From: Xiphydria camelus
Lineage: Eukaryota; Arthropoda; Insecta; Hymenoptera; Xiphydriidae
Assembly: GCA_963678675.1 (NCBI GenBank)
Contig: OY783195.1
Span: 27,453,385 to 27,517,384, forward strand
Length of the DNA stretch: 64,000 bases
Direction: 5' to 3'
In this document: positions 38,701 to 44,407 of the stretch, piece by piece
Layout of the letters: each line of letters begins with the position of its first letter
How positions within the stretch are numbered: the first letter of the stretch is position 1
Translations under genes and position numbers: made by a program
Notes under the pieces: model-generated
What the model was told of the DNA's origin: nothing
Seen by the model: only the letters and a program-made list of their open reading frames with translations
The model's database searches: none

Positions 38701-40952
38701 GGAGGATCACTCGACGAGGAAGAGATTCTTCTCGCCCCGCCCACCTTAAAATCTTCCCATCAATTTTTCTCCCGCTTCTACTCGTCGCGACGCGTCGATC
38801 GTCCTTCCTCTCTTCCGAGATCCGCACCCCGACGCGGGGGAACGCGGTCGAATTTAATCGGGAGCGGTTGCGCCGACGGTCGGTGTTCGAGGCGTTAAAC
38901 GAGCCTTAATACGAACCGGAAGTCGGGGCGGGATGATGATAAAGAAAAAAGGAAGAAGAATTCTCGTCCCGAGCAAATGCGTTAAAAATTGCCGGGGAAG
39001 GACGTCCTGTGGGCCTTCCTGTCTCCCCGCGCCTTCCCCTCCTCGCCGTTACACCTTCCTCGTCCCCCTAAAATTACCCCGACTCGCGCTCCGGCTCTCT
39101 CCTTCGGATGCTAAATATTTTCTCACCCCGTCGTCGCCTTTTCTCCCCCCCCCCCCCCCCCCCCGTCTTCCTGCTCGCTCCTCGGCCCACGAAAGTAGTC
39201 GTTCCGTTTCGACTGTCATTTTCCGAGTCACTTTCGTCTAATGTACTTTTAACCGGCGCCGAGAGACGCGAAGTTTCCGCGGTCCAAAGGAGGGCGCGTT
39301 TCGCCGTGGATTACAAGGAACGTCGTCGGTCGACGGCTTCGCCGATGGAGCGCCCGAGAGTTAATTTTCGACTATATCTCCGTCGCGGCTCCGCGACTTT
39401 TTAAAACCGAGGGCCGCGCGAGAATGGAGAAGATACGGATAAATGTTTATCCCACGCGTGCATCTGGGAAACAAGCCCTGCGCGAGGTGTCCTACTTCCA
39501 GGAGATGCAAAATCGTTGTCCCCCGTCGTTAGTGACGATTGTGTCTTGATCGATGGGAATGCGATTCTTCATCTTTTGTAGAATACGGTATTTGACTAGA
39601 CAAAAGTTTCCATATTTCTACATTCAATTTGTGATCTGTATACATATTCAGAAACAGAACAGATCCGAAGAAATAATCATTCGCTGAATTATAAGCGCGT
39701 TTCTCTCTACAGAGAGAATTGTGACGTCATCGAAGAGCCGTGAGAGATGCACTTATGCTAAGCAACGAGTGCGAGAGAGATAGATTTACTGAACGATGAC
39801 ATATGCTGCATTTCTAAATATCGTTTTCCGGCTTAGATGAGGCCGAAAATGGAAAATGAAAAAATACGGGGTTGATAGTTTTGCTTAAATTTTTCGAATC
39901 ATCGATCAAAAAATAAGTCAACTACCCTATTGACTGGCCGCTTTAAGACATGCGATCGTCAATCGTCCCAATTTTGTAAAATGAATTTCTGGATGTTATG
40001 GCAATTTTTTATTTTCTACTATTTCTAGCTAATTTGGGCATCACATTTATGTTGTAATACGTGCGTTTTTTTGCAAGATTTATAAGCTTATAAAAAAATT
40101 AGCTTTACTCTGACTCCGAAGTGACTCTTCAAAAAGTTAGGACCCGTCGATCGCAAGGAAGGATCTACGACGATGTCATAATACGATAGAATGAATAATG
40201 ACATTAAAAGTAAAGGTAAGAAAAGTACAGAAAAAGAAGGCGCATACGTTGAGAGAAGAGCTTATTTGTAATTAATAAATGTATACTTGATTATGGCGAA
40301 AGAAATATTTCATCAGCACAAATAAATCAATCGTTGAAGTATAGAAATTTATGCGATTAAGTAATGACAAATAAATGAAAGTTGTACGTAATGTGCGTAC
40401 ATTGTTGCTAGTGATTATAAAAATGTCACTTGGAAAAATCCTTAAAAAATGTCAACGATTTGCTCATAACGTTTATGTGTATATCTACAAAGAAATGTAC
40501 GCCTGAATGAGTTAACATGGAATGTCTTTTTCATTCAAACAGCAATAGAGCAACAGCTAACGAATATTTCTTTAGCCCAAAAGAAATATTTCTCTTGCCA
40601 TCATGAAATATACATATATCAACTATAAATAAACTGTTTTCTCAGTGCACGATCTTTGCTAATGGTATTCGCCGTGTGTAGAGCCAGAATCCCGTGAAAG
40701 CGAGTAATTTCAAAGCCGCTGTTTAAAACTAGGAAGCGAAGAAGAGGATAGGAGGAGGAACGAGAAGATTCCCATCTCCCGAATGTCCTAACTCCCGTAT
40801 ACAAAAGGATCGCGAGTTGACCGAGGACTCTTAGCGTCGTAACTCCTTCTCTTTCCATTTGTCTCTCTTCCTGCGCGATTCTCGGGATCAACCCGCTCGT
40901 CTGACTATGGGATTCCTTTCGTGTTTCAGGGACGGAGCTGGTGCTGAGCTGA
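2208..40952 (+). CDS. Usp48: USP48-like ubiquitin carboxyl-terminal hydrolase, 3' part (six exons, last 196 residues)
   Basis: USP48 is a nuclear/cytoplasmic cysteine protease that removes ubiquitin from substrates. Joining 2208-2314, 11750-11880, 12349-12468, 14411-14536, 32531-32615 and 40930-40952 gives one open frame ending at TGA 40950-40952. Split glycine codons bridge exons 1/2 and 5/6, so phases agree. From memory of human USP48, matching landmarks come in the same order: EEW in the last DUSP-type segment, a CxxC (CAAC here), ATIYI, KRPKM with a basic run, TLKELK opening the ubiquitin-like domain, LGIFPGALLTLK closing it, and a C-terminus beginning GFKGT. The catalytic Cys/His boxes are upstream of the window. 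No promoter is visible. Spread over 38.7 kb, the tail is mostly intron. Identification is confident; the symbol is by homology only. Confidence 0.93.
3598..4060 (-). mobile_element. Family I CACTG-ended element, interrupted
   Basis: Reverse-orientation copy of a repeat found also at 17138-17423, 25675-26387 and 42965-43222. Shared landmarks are CAGGATCAAGCCATG near 3635, a stretch around CGGAAAGGATTTCTCG, ATCAAGAATCTGTATTCT near 3765 and ACAATTATTTCTGTTGCACTG at its end. It is split by the palindrome at 3805-4003. The outer left end is approximate. Confidence 0.6.
3805..4003. mobile_element. Palindromic MITE nested in the family I element
   Basis: Both ends carry GACCGGTACCAGAAAAAA followed by CACGTATCTTTTCAC and, further in, ACTCGTTGCTATGC. 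The inverted arms are about 65-70 bp around a centre of about 60 bp. The host repeat resumes on the far side, showing that this insertion is younger. Confidence 0.7.
4058..4278. mobile_element. CACTG-ended palindromic MITE
   Basis: CACTGAAAACAAAAAATTGG at the left is mirrored by a degenerate complement ending TTTTTTGTTCAGTG at 4278. Internal arms around ACCATCGGTGA (left) and TCACCGATGGT (right) also pair. Length is 221 bp with no ORF. Confidence 0.65.
6295..7236. mobile_element. Pogo/Tigger-like (Tc1/mariner) non-autonomous element
   Basis: The left end CAGTAAAACTCGTTTAAGATACGAA follows TA (6293-6294). The right end is the inverted form CGGTAAAACTTG...AAGATACGAA, followed by TA (7237-7238). 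CAGTAAAAC-type termini, TA target duplication and repeated subterminal motifs (TTCGTATCTTA, AAGGGACC) are as in pogo/Tigger elements. There is no transposase ORF. A family A MITE sits inside at 6884-7136. Confidence 0.7.
6884..7136. mobile_element. Family A palindromic MITE (copy 1)
   Basis: A 253-bp palindrome: GTTGGATCTAC, then ACTTGCGGGGTCGCAAGTAATTA, mirrored at the right by TACTCGCGGGGTCGCAAGTAATTATTTATTTACATCAAT in inverse form. Ends are CACAGAGAAC and TTTTTCTCCGCGTG, flanked by TA (also readable as GTAC). Other copies are at 25947-26036 (partial), 31798-32052 and 48266-49061 (interrupted). Confidence 0.8.
8427..8842. mobile_element. MITE with CCGATTCCAACAACTCTGATTAAAT ends
   Basis: The left arm at 8427-8456 is the inverse of 8817-8842 (ATTTAATCAGAGTTGGTGGAATCGG). 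The interior is rich in GATTAAT motifs. A TTAA-flanked element at 8483-8675 was inserted into its left half. Confidence 0.65.
8483..8675. mobile_element. TTAA-flanked piggyBac-like MITE (CACGTTCCGTGCC ends)
   Basis: Exact 13-bp inverted termini, CACGTTCCGTGCC and its complement, are flanked on both sides by TTAA (8479-8482 and 8676-8679), the target duplication of piggyBac elements. A perfect 16-bp palindrome (GCCGTCATATGACGGC, 8500-8515) lies 17 bp inside the left end. The element is 193 bp with no ORF. Confidence 0.8.
9600..9862. mobile_element. Family B MITE (copy 1)
   Basis: Palindrome with CAGTTTATCAGTAGTTAATAAAT at the left and ATTAACTGTAAATAG at the right. Internally it has paired AAATATTT and AAATATTTATTTCGCC motifs. 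Related copies are at 26062-26303, 32116-32366, 35440-35662 and 40247-40647. Confidence 0.65.
10734..11012. mobile_element. Family O MITE (copy 1)
   Basis: The ends CACGGAAAGATTGGTACC and GGTATCAGTCTTTCCGTG are inverted copies flanked by TA (10732-10733 and 11013-11014; GTAC also matches on both sides). Subterminal ACAGTAAAATTTACC is characteristic and recurs at 17472 and 37640. Length 279 bp. Confidence 0.75.
11750..11880 (+). CDS. Usp48: USP48-like exon B: CxxC segment and ATIYI strand
   Basis: Acceptor TCGCAG at 11744-11749; donor GTGAGA from 11881. GT at 11750-11751 completes the split glycine, then 43 codons follow. The peptide starts GSCAACVLARVEQERLE and contains ERATIYIKSVDDSED. CAAC occupies the place of a CxxC in human USP48 and ATIYI matches a conserved strand. 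The end GNE abuts exon C in phase 0. Confidence 0.93.
12349..12468 (+). CDS. Usp48: USP48-like exon C: basic segment and start of ubiquitin-like domain
   Basis: Acceptor TTCCCCAG ending at 12348; donor GTGAGT from 12469; 40 codons, phase 0 at both ends. KRPKM followed by RPSRSRRKLKG is a dense basic run, a candidate nuclear localisation signal and the counterpart of human KRQKIS plus an arginine-rich stretch. HELKVSSDITLKELKVM opens the ubiquitin-like fold (beta strand, turn, first helix). Confidence 0.95.
12646..12709. repeat. (GA)n microsatellite, 64 bp
   Basis: Near-uninterrupted GA dinucleotides begin 177 bp after the exon C donor. They create the long Ser-Leu and Arg-Glu runs seen in translated frames here. 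They could bind GAGA-type factors, but nothing in the sequence shows that. Confidence 0.95.
14054..14138. repeat. Trinucleotide tract (CAC/CGC/CTG/CTC)
   Basis: Runs of CAC, CGC, CTG, CGT and CTC triplets follow one another. A translated frame gives eight consecutive histidines, an effect of the repeat rather than evidence for a protein. Confidence 0.9.
14411..14536 (+). CDS. Usp48: USP48-like exon D: core of ubiquitin-like domain
   Basis: Acceptor TTTCTTTCAG at 14401-14410; donor GTGAGT from 14537; 42 codons, phase 0. The peptide runs from TMQICGAGPYDQHLMLGEHE to LASLGIFPGALLTLK. It matches the human segment with PFDQNLSIDGK and LGTLGVIPESVILLK, i.e. the second half of the ubiquitin-like fold. 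ATG at 14414 is internal and not a start. Confidence 0.96.
16673..17504. mobile_element. Family O element expanded by nested insertions
   Basis: The left end CACGGAAAGACCGATAGC and right part TACAGTAAAATTTACTCTTATCACTCTC match the family O ends of 10734-11012. The interior has grown by a large palindrome (about 16720-17225), with TGTAATGTAAACTATCGTGA mirrored by TCATGATAATTTACATTACA, and by the family I copy at 17138-17423. Confidence 0.6.
17138..17423 (+). mobile_element. Family I CACTG-type MITE (copy 2)
   Basis: CGCTGAGAAAAATAATTG at the left and CAATTATTTCTCTCAGCG at the right are exact inverses over 18 bp. Both sides are flanked by CA (17136-17137 and 17424-17425), a 2-bp target duplication. 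The interior carries ATCAAGAATACAGATC-like and CCATGGCTTGATCCTGGAA motifs. Confidence 0.8.
18109..18512. repeat. Dispersed GTCAGGG repeat (copy 1)
   Basis: An AT-rich block that opens with GGTGGCAAAATCCGGGAAATT and closes with GGTCAGGGAAAAGTGAGAAA. Sister copies at 25769-25920 and 35361-35790 share GTGTCCAGAG/TGGTCAG, GGGAATTCTGGA, AACCTGG and a GAGTTTCCT-like end. The class is unknown. Confidence 0.55.
18515..18786. mobile_element. Family K MITE (CTCAGCAAAAT arms)
   Basis: The ends CATGGAAAAAAAA and TTTTTTTCCGTG are flanked by TA (18513-18514 and 18787-18788). Inside, TTTGCTGAGAACG pairs with CGAGTTCTCAGCAAAAT, and ATTATCCGCGGCGGCAAA with TTTGCTGCCGCAGATAAT. Confidence 0.7.
20508..20726. 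mobile_element. Family F MITE (copy 1, uninterrupted)
   Basis: GGGTAAAAGTGGGA at the left and TCTCACTTTTACTC at the right lie between TA dinucleotides (20506-20507 and 20727-20728). The arms contain CGATTATCTCGAAATC and its inverse GTTTCGAGATAATCG. It is the uninterrupted counterpart of 28625-29352. Confidence 0.75.
22960..23182. mobile_element. Family C MITE (copy 1)
   Basis: Long inverted arms: GATCGAAATAAACGTGCC...GGATAATCCCAAGAGC at the left, GCTCTTGGGACTATCC...GGCACGTTTATTTCGATC at the right. The right end is GTCTCAGTG. A second copy is at 31450-31641 and diverged relatives are at 54011-54238 and 56388-56545. Confidence 0.75.
23200..23712 (+). repeat. Composite repeat D plus half of E, interrupted
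   Basis: Positions 23200-23393 (ACTTAATTGCTTCAAACTGC, GCGAATGAACGGGTATTGG) and 23590-23712 (TGAGCCAAAAGCCCACAGAT, AAGTTTAGCCTCATATG) together match the reverse complement of 28786-29060. The reference copy is continuous there. This copy is split by the palindrome at 23407-23581. Confidence 0.75.
23407..23581. mobile_element. Palindromic MITE with GAGGGGCGTAACTACGG ends
   Basis: Inverted arms of about 55 bp: GAGGGGCGTAACTACGGAAA at the left mirrors the sequence ending GTTATGCCCCTC at 23581. The arms extend through AGGAGGGACGAAAAACGATTT. The sister copy at 28786-29060 lacks this insert, which gives an empty-site comparison. GATAT stands near both boundaries. A partial extra GAGGG-containing stretch lies just left of 23407. 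Confidence 0.8.
24341..24727. mobile_element. MITE with GTACCAGTTATAGCC ends
   Basis: GTACCAGTTATAGCC (24351-24365) and its exact inverse (24700-24714) lie inside looser TAGGGTAGG/CCTATCCTA ends. The interior is AT-rich with another TTATAGCC motif near 24566. No family-matching ORF was found on either strand. Confidence 0.65.
25769..25920 (+). repeat. Dispersed GTCAGGG repeat (copy 2)
   Basis: GGTGTCCAGAGTGTCAGGGA, AAACCTGG, GTCAGGGAAAAGTCGAGGAA and ACTCAAACTTTATAAAT follow the order seen at 35361-35790. It is nested inside the family I element. Confidence 0.65.
25947..26036. mobile_element. Family A MITE fragment (right half)
   Basis: AATAATTACTTGCAGCCCCGCAAGT followed by TTTTCAGTAGATCCAACTAA and TTCTTTTTCTCCGTG matches the right arm of 6884-7136. 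The left arm is missing. Confidence 0.7.
26062..26303. mobile_element. Family B MITE (copy 2)
   Basis: It begins CACCGTGAGAATAGTTTATTAACAG and ends with a CGTTTTTCTCG motif. Inside are GGTGAAATAAATATTTTATC and its inverse GATAAAATGTTTATTTCGCC. It interrupts the CCATGG/GGCTTGATC junction of the surrounding family I copy. Confidence 0.65.
26753..26785. repeat. (GCC)n microsatellite
   Basis: About eleven GCC/CGC triplets, which give polyproline or polyglycine in translated frames. They lie within CpG-rich intronic sequence. Confidence 0.9.
27802..27830. repeat. (GGT)n microsatellite
   Basis: About nine uninterrupted GGT triplets in GC-rich intronic sequence. Confidence 0.9.
28786..29060 (-). 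repeat. Composite repeat E-half plus D (continuous copy)
   Basis: Reverse-complement partner of 23200-23712 without the central insertion. Landmarks are TGGGCTTTTGCTCATATTTG, CCAATACCCGTTCATTCGCA and a TTTTGTGCTGTTGAAACAAG-like motif. D alone also occurs at 34428-34590. Confidence 0.7.
29086..29283. mobile_element. Family E palindromic MITE (copy 1)
   Basis: ACTTACTCGCCAGGAAAGAAA at the left and TTTCTTTCCTGGCGAGTAAGT at the right are inverted over 21 bp, with AATCACTCTTATCTC pairing GAGATAACAGTGATT further in. A second copy is at 35822-36028. Confidence 0.8.
30262..30412. mobile_element. Family J palindromic MITE (copy 1)
   Basis: GTAAAGCTTTTATCCAATAA with GATTATGAGAATTAAT at the left pairs with ATTAATTTTTTCGTAATC and GCATTGGAAAAAAAGCTTTG at the right. 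A related palindrome is at 51685-51822. Confidence 0.65.
31450..31641. mobile_element. Family C MITE (copy 2)
   Basis: CGCTGAGAAAAAAGACG at the left and AAATTTTTTTTCTCAG at the right are flanked by TA (31448-31449 and 31642-31643). GATCGAAATAAACG and CGTTTGTTTCGATC, plus CTTAGGACTATCC, match copy 1 at 22960-23182. Confidence 0.75.
31798..32052. mobile_element. Family A MITE (copy 2, complete)
   Basis: A 255-bp palindrome beginning CACAGAGAAAAAAAATTATA and ending AATTCTTTTTCTCTGTG, with TG on both sides (31796-31797 and 32053-32054). GTTGGATCTACTCAAAATTA pairs with TAATTTTCAGTAGATCCAAC. Confidence 0.8.
32116..32366. mobile_element. Family B MITE (copy 3)
   Basis: GAGAAAACAGTTTATTTGTA at the left mirrors TATTGATAAACTGCTTTCTG at the right. 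GCGAAATAAATGTTTCATTC pairs with the motif around AAAATATTTATTTCGCC. It lies 165 bp before the exon E acceptor. Confidence 0.7.
32531..32615 (+). CDS. Usp48: USP48-like exon E: acidic linker
   Basis: Acceptor TTTGTTGCAG at 32521-32530; donor GTAAGT from 32616. 28 codons, then one G that joins GG of the last exon to give glycine. IDTPIESEADVESDATNPDAASPEKGFK is strongly acidic until the terminal EKGFK. Human USP48 has an acidic stretch and EEGFKG at the same place, so the lysine-for-glutamate change is the only visible difference in that short motif. Confidence 0.93.
32751..32964. mobile_element. Family G MITE (copy 1)
   Basis: CGTGAAAAAAAAA and TTATTATTTTCCGTG ends are flanked by TA (32749-32750 and 32965-32966). 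Inside, GGGACAAGGCCAATTTCTTG pairs with AATTGGCCTTGTCTCGC, and AACTACAATTTTAGTA with TACTAAAGTTGTAGTT. Copy 2 is at 60554-60778. Confidence 0.8.
33053..33069. repeat. Poly-G tract, 17 bp
   Basis: Seventeen consecutive G on the + strand, which may form a quadruplex or be an assembly weak spot. A similar C run lies at 39145-39164. Confidence 0.9.
34100..34737 (+). mobile_element. Family L element interrupted by a second element
   Basis: The left part 34100-34272 (AAACGCATCTGGTT, CAGATGGAGGACTCATA) and right part 34666-34737 (TCACCAAACGGTTTGGTTAT, CTTTCTCAGTG) join to match family L at 53729-53920 and 63673-63923. TA flanks both outer ends (34098-34099 and 34738-34739). The left part holds a 63-codon open frame, discussed in the findings. 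Confidence 0.75.
34273..34663 (+). mobile_element. Element nested in family L, containing repeat D
   Basis: It begins CTGAGCGAAAAATTTGG and ends CAATTTTTTCTCTCAGAGTG, with TA next to each end. Repeat D (AACTGCACAAAAATAGT, GCGAATGAACGGGCATTG) occupies 34428-34590. A fragment resembling its left part (AAATTGGTCGAAACGATAAT) recurs near 49990, and its right arm near 54249-54375. Confidence 0.65.
35361..35790 (+). repeat. Dispersed GTCAGGG repeat interrupted by family B (copy 3)
   Basis: TGGTGTCCAGTGGTCAGAGA with GAGAACCTGAAAT leads into the insertion at 35440-35662, after which AAGTCAGGGAAATTGAAGAA and ACTCAAACTTTACGAATG resume the repeat. Confidence 0.7.
35440..35662. mobile_element. Family B MITE (copy 4)
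   Basis: CACCGAGAGAAGAGTTTATT at the left mirrors AATAAACTGTTTTCTGAGTG at the right, and TA lies on both sides (35438-35439 and 35663-35664). GGCGAAAGAAATGTTTCGTT pairs with AGAAATATTTCTTTCAC. Confidence 0.85.
35822..36028. mobile_element. Family E palindromic MITE (copy 2)
   Basis: AGGCTAAACTTACTCGATAGG at the left mirrors CTGGCGAATAAGTTTAGCCT at the right. AATAACTATTATCTCATTG pairs with GAGAGAATAGTGATT. It matches 29086-29283. Confidence 0.8.
37618..38150. repeat. Family O left half followed by an AT-rich tandem-like segment
   Basis: CACGGAAAGACTGATACCAG with TGCTGTATTTATAATAAAAG marks a family O end. GTTAAAAGCTTCC occurs at about 37853 and again at 38039, bounding a 185-bp segment with ATACATATCGTGATT-type motifs. 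The block closes with CATTTTTCTCTCAGTG near 38145. Confidence 0.5.
39145..39164. repeat. Poly-C tract, 20 bp
   Basis: Uninterrupted C run on the + strand in a CpG-rich block, with no coding implication. Confidence 0.9.
40247..40647. mobile_element. Family B MITE (copy 5), enlarged
   Basis: CGTTGAGAGAAGAGCTTATT at the left mirrors AATAAACTGTTTTCTCAGTG at the right. GGCGAAAGAAATATTTCATC and AAAGAAATATTTCTCTTGCC pair. It has about 160 bp more in the middle than the other B copies. It ends 282 bp before the terminal exon. Confidence 0.75.
40930..40952 (+). CDS. Usp48: USP48-like terminal exon F
   Basis: Acceptor GTGTTTCAG ending at 40929. GG completes a glycine codon and ACG GAG CTG GTG CTG AGC TGA follows, giving GTELVLS and stop. 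Human USP48 also ends a few residues after GFKGT, so the tiny coding exon is credible despite its size. Confidence 0.9.
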
Positions 40953-41531
40953 TCTGCGCGATGTGAGGAGGCCGACGCGAAGTAGTCGGATCTTCGCGCC
41001 GAGGAGAACCGAGAGAAAGAGGCTACGAGCTTTTCCCCACCGCGATTTTTCGCGGACGGGGAAATCTCGCGTGTCGACGTAGAACCGAGACCATGACACT
41101 ATTCCTTCGTGAGCGAAGGATCCCTCGGATGGATGGGAGAAAGGAAGAGCGACAGGATGATCTGTATTTTGAAATTGACGTGGAAAAATTGCCGGAAACT
41201 CCAATGCTTTTCCCCTTCCGCGATCATGTTAACAATTTTTGTTTTCCTCCGCCAGCAAAAATCTTTCAACACTGCGCTTACTTCCGTTTTCTTTACCTAC
41301 CCATACCTTTTCCCATTTCCAAAGTTTATAGCCCGGATGGAAATTTTAAGAGAGAAAAAAGTCTAAAAGTTGCGAAAGAGCGAGGATGGGACGGAGGTGG
41401 AAGCAGCTAAAATTTGACGGGGCCTGAGAAAACCGTACGCAAAATCGGCGACGGACGTTTGGTGCTCGTTATTCAATTCCCTGTAAAAAATTGCCGTTTA
41501 AGGTCATATAGGGCACCGTATTAAAAATAAA
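40953..41531 (+). other. Candidate 3' UTR of the USP48-like gene
   Basis: Follows the TGA. It contains several ORFs that do not resemble known proteins. The first AATAAA is at 41526-41531, so the transcript could end about 15-30 bases later. The true end is not determinable from sequence alone. Confidence 0.5.
41526..41531 (+). terminator. Candidate polyadenylation signal AATAAA
   Basis: First canonical hexamer downstream of the stop codon, 574 bases away, in an AT-rich context. Confidence 0.45.
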
Positions 41532-41959
41532 TACGGTTCTATACAGCTTGAATACGTATTGCGTCCGACTTATGGCACAATTTTGTACAAAACTGTAAGC
41601 TCTATAAAGTACTACACTCTATAAAGTCACATAAGAAAACTGTGTAACTTTATAGAAAATGTAATATCTTATAGAGATTATTTAGTTTGTGTGCTACGGA
41701 ATAGCGCCAATAAACCTATATTCGCGGACAGATTCGTAATACTGGGTTAAGCGCGCTTGAGAGTCAGCAGGGAATTCTGATTTCCAGCCCTTTGGAGCCA
41801 ATCTTGTTTACAGAAAATTATCACTACATCTGGAAAATGTATTTCGCCGGTTTCTCTGCAACTATTAATTTTCGCGAAGTGAAAGAATTTTTTTTCAAAA
41901 TTTACGTGCCATACTACACTTCCTGAAATAGAATCGACTTAGGCTACGACTCAAATTAA

Positions 41960-42182
41960 CCCCTTCAGACCTGGTGTACACGAGAATGTACACATTGGAT
42001 TTTAGCTATTTTATTTAAAAATGTTACGCAAAAATACAATTTTTTACTGTTTGTACATAAATATAAGAAAATTTTAAAAATGAAGATTGCAAAAATATGT
42101 TAAATTATAATAATACCCCAAAGGCTAAAACATAATTAACAATTTTTCTTACTCCGCGAAAAAAAAATCAGGTTTGAAGAGG
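41960..42182. mobile_element. TTAA-flanked piggyBac-like MITE (CCCCTTCAGACCTG ends)
   Basis: CCCCTTCAGACCTG at the left and the inverse of CCTCTTCAAACCTG at the right, with TTAA at 41956-41959 and 42183-42186. GTGTACA (41974-41980) and TGTACAC (41987-41993) form a hairpin close to the left end. Length 223 bp, very AT-rich interior. Confidence 0.75.
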
Positions 42183-42589
42183 TTAATATAAAAATATTGT
42201 TATTATAACAATGCGACCGCCGTCGTGCATCGGATTGCCTTCTACCAGTAATTTTATTATTTTCCAATTTCGCAACCCTTGCATGGTGGTTATGATTTCA
42301 AGAAATAATTCGGTTCATTTATATACGAAAAGTGTCTTCACTTTATGACTTTTGTTAAAATCACGGAGAAAGTTGCGAAACAAATTCCAGTTACATTTCT
42401 AGGAAAAATTAAGTTCTACATTTGTCCAGAAGGGGAGGCTAGTTTGTACTCCCCATAGTGGCCTAGACTCGTAGAAATATATTGAAGCATTTTTTACGTA
42501 AATGCACGAACGAATACGGAACAGACAGTGAACTGATATGTGTCAATCGAACTTTAATCGGCTTTTAATCCGACACGATAGAATATGTA

Positions 42590-42921
42590 CAGCGTGATTC
42601 TCAGGATGGAGGTCATAGGACGATATGCTACGCGGCGCTTGAGACCATAGGCTATCAGACACAACTAGACACGGCCTGCACCTCGATGATTGGCTGTGAC
42701 GACGTGCAAGCATCGTCCATCAACCGTTTCGGGAGAAGGTTTCCAGTATCCGATCGCCTGATGACTCAGACACTAGAGATCTTCTTTCGAAGCGTTTCCC
42801 GGACACTGCACGCCGTCGCAGCGAATCGTACAGTGTCCTCGGACCAATAGCGTACAACCTATAATCTGTAAAACGCCGCGTAGCCTACCGTCCTGTGACC
42901 TGCATCCTGAGAATTGCTCTG
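42590..42921. mobile_element. TA-flanked mariner-like MITE (CAGCGTGATTCTCAGGATG ends)
   Basis: Inverted arms of about 48 bp, from CAGCGTGATTCTCAGGATG to GCTACGCGGCG, mirrored from CGCCGCGTAGCCTACCG to CAATTGCTCTG-type sequence. TA on both sides (42588-42589 and 42922-42923) suggests Tc1/mariner. No transposase remains in 332 bp. Confidence 0.75.
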
Positions 42922-42964
42922 TATATTAGAACCGTATAAAATCGTACTTATTTTCAATACGGTA

Positions 42965-43222
42965 CACTGAAATAAATAATTGCTAGTGTCAAAAAAAATT
43001 CTTTCTTCAACCAAGGACATAACATGATCATGAAAATGTTGAAGAATACAGATTCTTGGCGCAAAAAGAATATATATTCTTGATCCAAATATACTTTCAT
43101 CGGGACGAGAGATTCTTGCTACGCAAAGAAAAAATACTCGAGTCTCTATCAAACATTTTCTTGCACGAAGAAAATCATGGCTTCATCCCGAAATTATATC
43201 ATAGTTTTTATTTCCCTCGGCG
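42965..43222 (+). mobile_element. Family I CACTG-ended MITE (copy 4)
   Basis: CACTGAAATAAATAATTG at the left and the TATTTCCCTCGGCG end at the right are flanked by TA (42963-42964 and 43223-43224). TGAAGAATACAGATTCTTGG and AATCATGGCTTCATCCCGAA are family I landmarks. Confidence 0.75.
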
Positions 43223-44407
43223 TAATTTATACGCAATTTTTTACACGGTTGCTTTTATCGCACTTTTCCGCAATCCATCCCAGAACGCTCGTTTCGCCGC
43301 CGATCTATGCGATCGAGACGACGGGTGACGATCGTGCACTGTACATAAGCGGGACACTCGTTGGTGTAGACACTTGGGTAGGAGATTAAGTCTAGATATA
43401 TACATACGTAAAACTTATATACCTACCACGCGCTGTTAATGTAAAGGCGGAATAAAGTGAAATTTCTTACTACGTTTTATTCGCAGGGTACGTCACTCTC
43501 TCGCGCCTATCGCGATAACGCTTTTACTCGTCATCCAGCGAATACGAACCCGATGAATTTCGCGATTATCGGAAACACCACGACCGTTCCTTCACCTCTG
43601 ACCCCCGCACACCTTTCAGCGCCTCTTCGAAACTCGAAGCGCCACGGAACCGCCGAGATGTCATTGATCCGCGCGCATCGGGGGCGCCGCCGAGATGCGT
43701 GAAAATTGCAGACGCACTCCTCGCACGCCCGATCCGCACTCACTCAGGCGCGCGCGTTAATTACTTCGCGGAGTCGAGGTAAGTTGGAAGGAAGGTTGCT
43801 AGGTGGTCCCGAAGGGACGAGTCATCATTGCCTCATTTACTTCGTAAAACAATCTGCCGGTAGCTCAATGGGCTTAACTATATTAAACTTGGCACGGCGT
43901 AATTAAACTCAGTTATGCGCCGCGCGTGAGGCTCACGAACGACGCCGAGGCTCCGTCGCGATTTGCCGTCCGCGCGGTCGTCGCTCGGGGCGCGGGGATT
44001 TTGAAACGAATTAGCCGGATCAGGGGTGGCAAATTTTCACCGTCAACCGGACGGCCTTTTTACTTATTCTTCTAATCCTTACAAATGCCCCGGCTGTTAA
44101 GCTTTTTCCCTAATTTGTCGCGACGACCCGCATGCGAGGGCGTAATCTTGACGAAACGACGCGCGTTGCGCGTGTCGACGCTCGACAAACATCGCGCGTC
44201 ACGGATGGGAGAGGACTTCGCGCGAGGACGGATGCTGCGCGGTGAAACGGACGTTGGAAGACTTCGGATGGGAGATGAGAGATCGCGAAATATTCGGAGT
44301 CTTTTCTCGTTGTCATCGAGTCGCGAACGTGTCTGAAGGTGCTGATTCACGCGTATCGGGGTACCCTTTTGACAGTGCTCAACGCGTACCATTCTCGAGG
44401 CGAGATT
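43223..44407. other. Intergenic CpG-rich block, nothing recognised
   Basis: No gene, repeat family or RNA could be supported. Frames are short and arginine/serine-rich. Confidence 0.6.

Larger units (their letters stand above)
32616..40929 (+). other. Intron E-F (8.3 kb)
   Basis: GT at 32616 and AG at 40928-40929. Stretches 33070-34099, 34738-35360, 36029-37617 and 38151-40246 contain no supportable exon. The first two are GA-rich or CpG-rich. The stretch 39420-40246 is AT-rich with no repeat I can assign. Confidence 0.88.

Noticed and set aside
43853..43915. GCCGGTAGCTCAATGGG resembling a tRNA D-arm
   Set aside because: No T-arm (GGTTCGA..) or closing acceptor strand follows within 70 bases.
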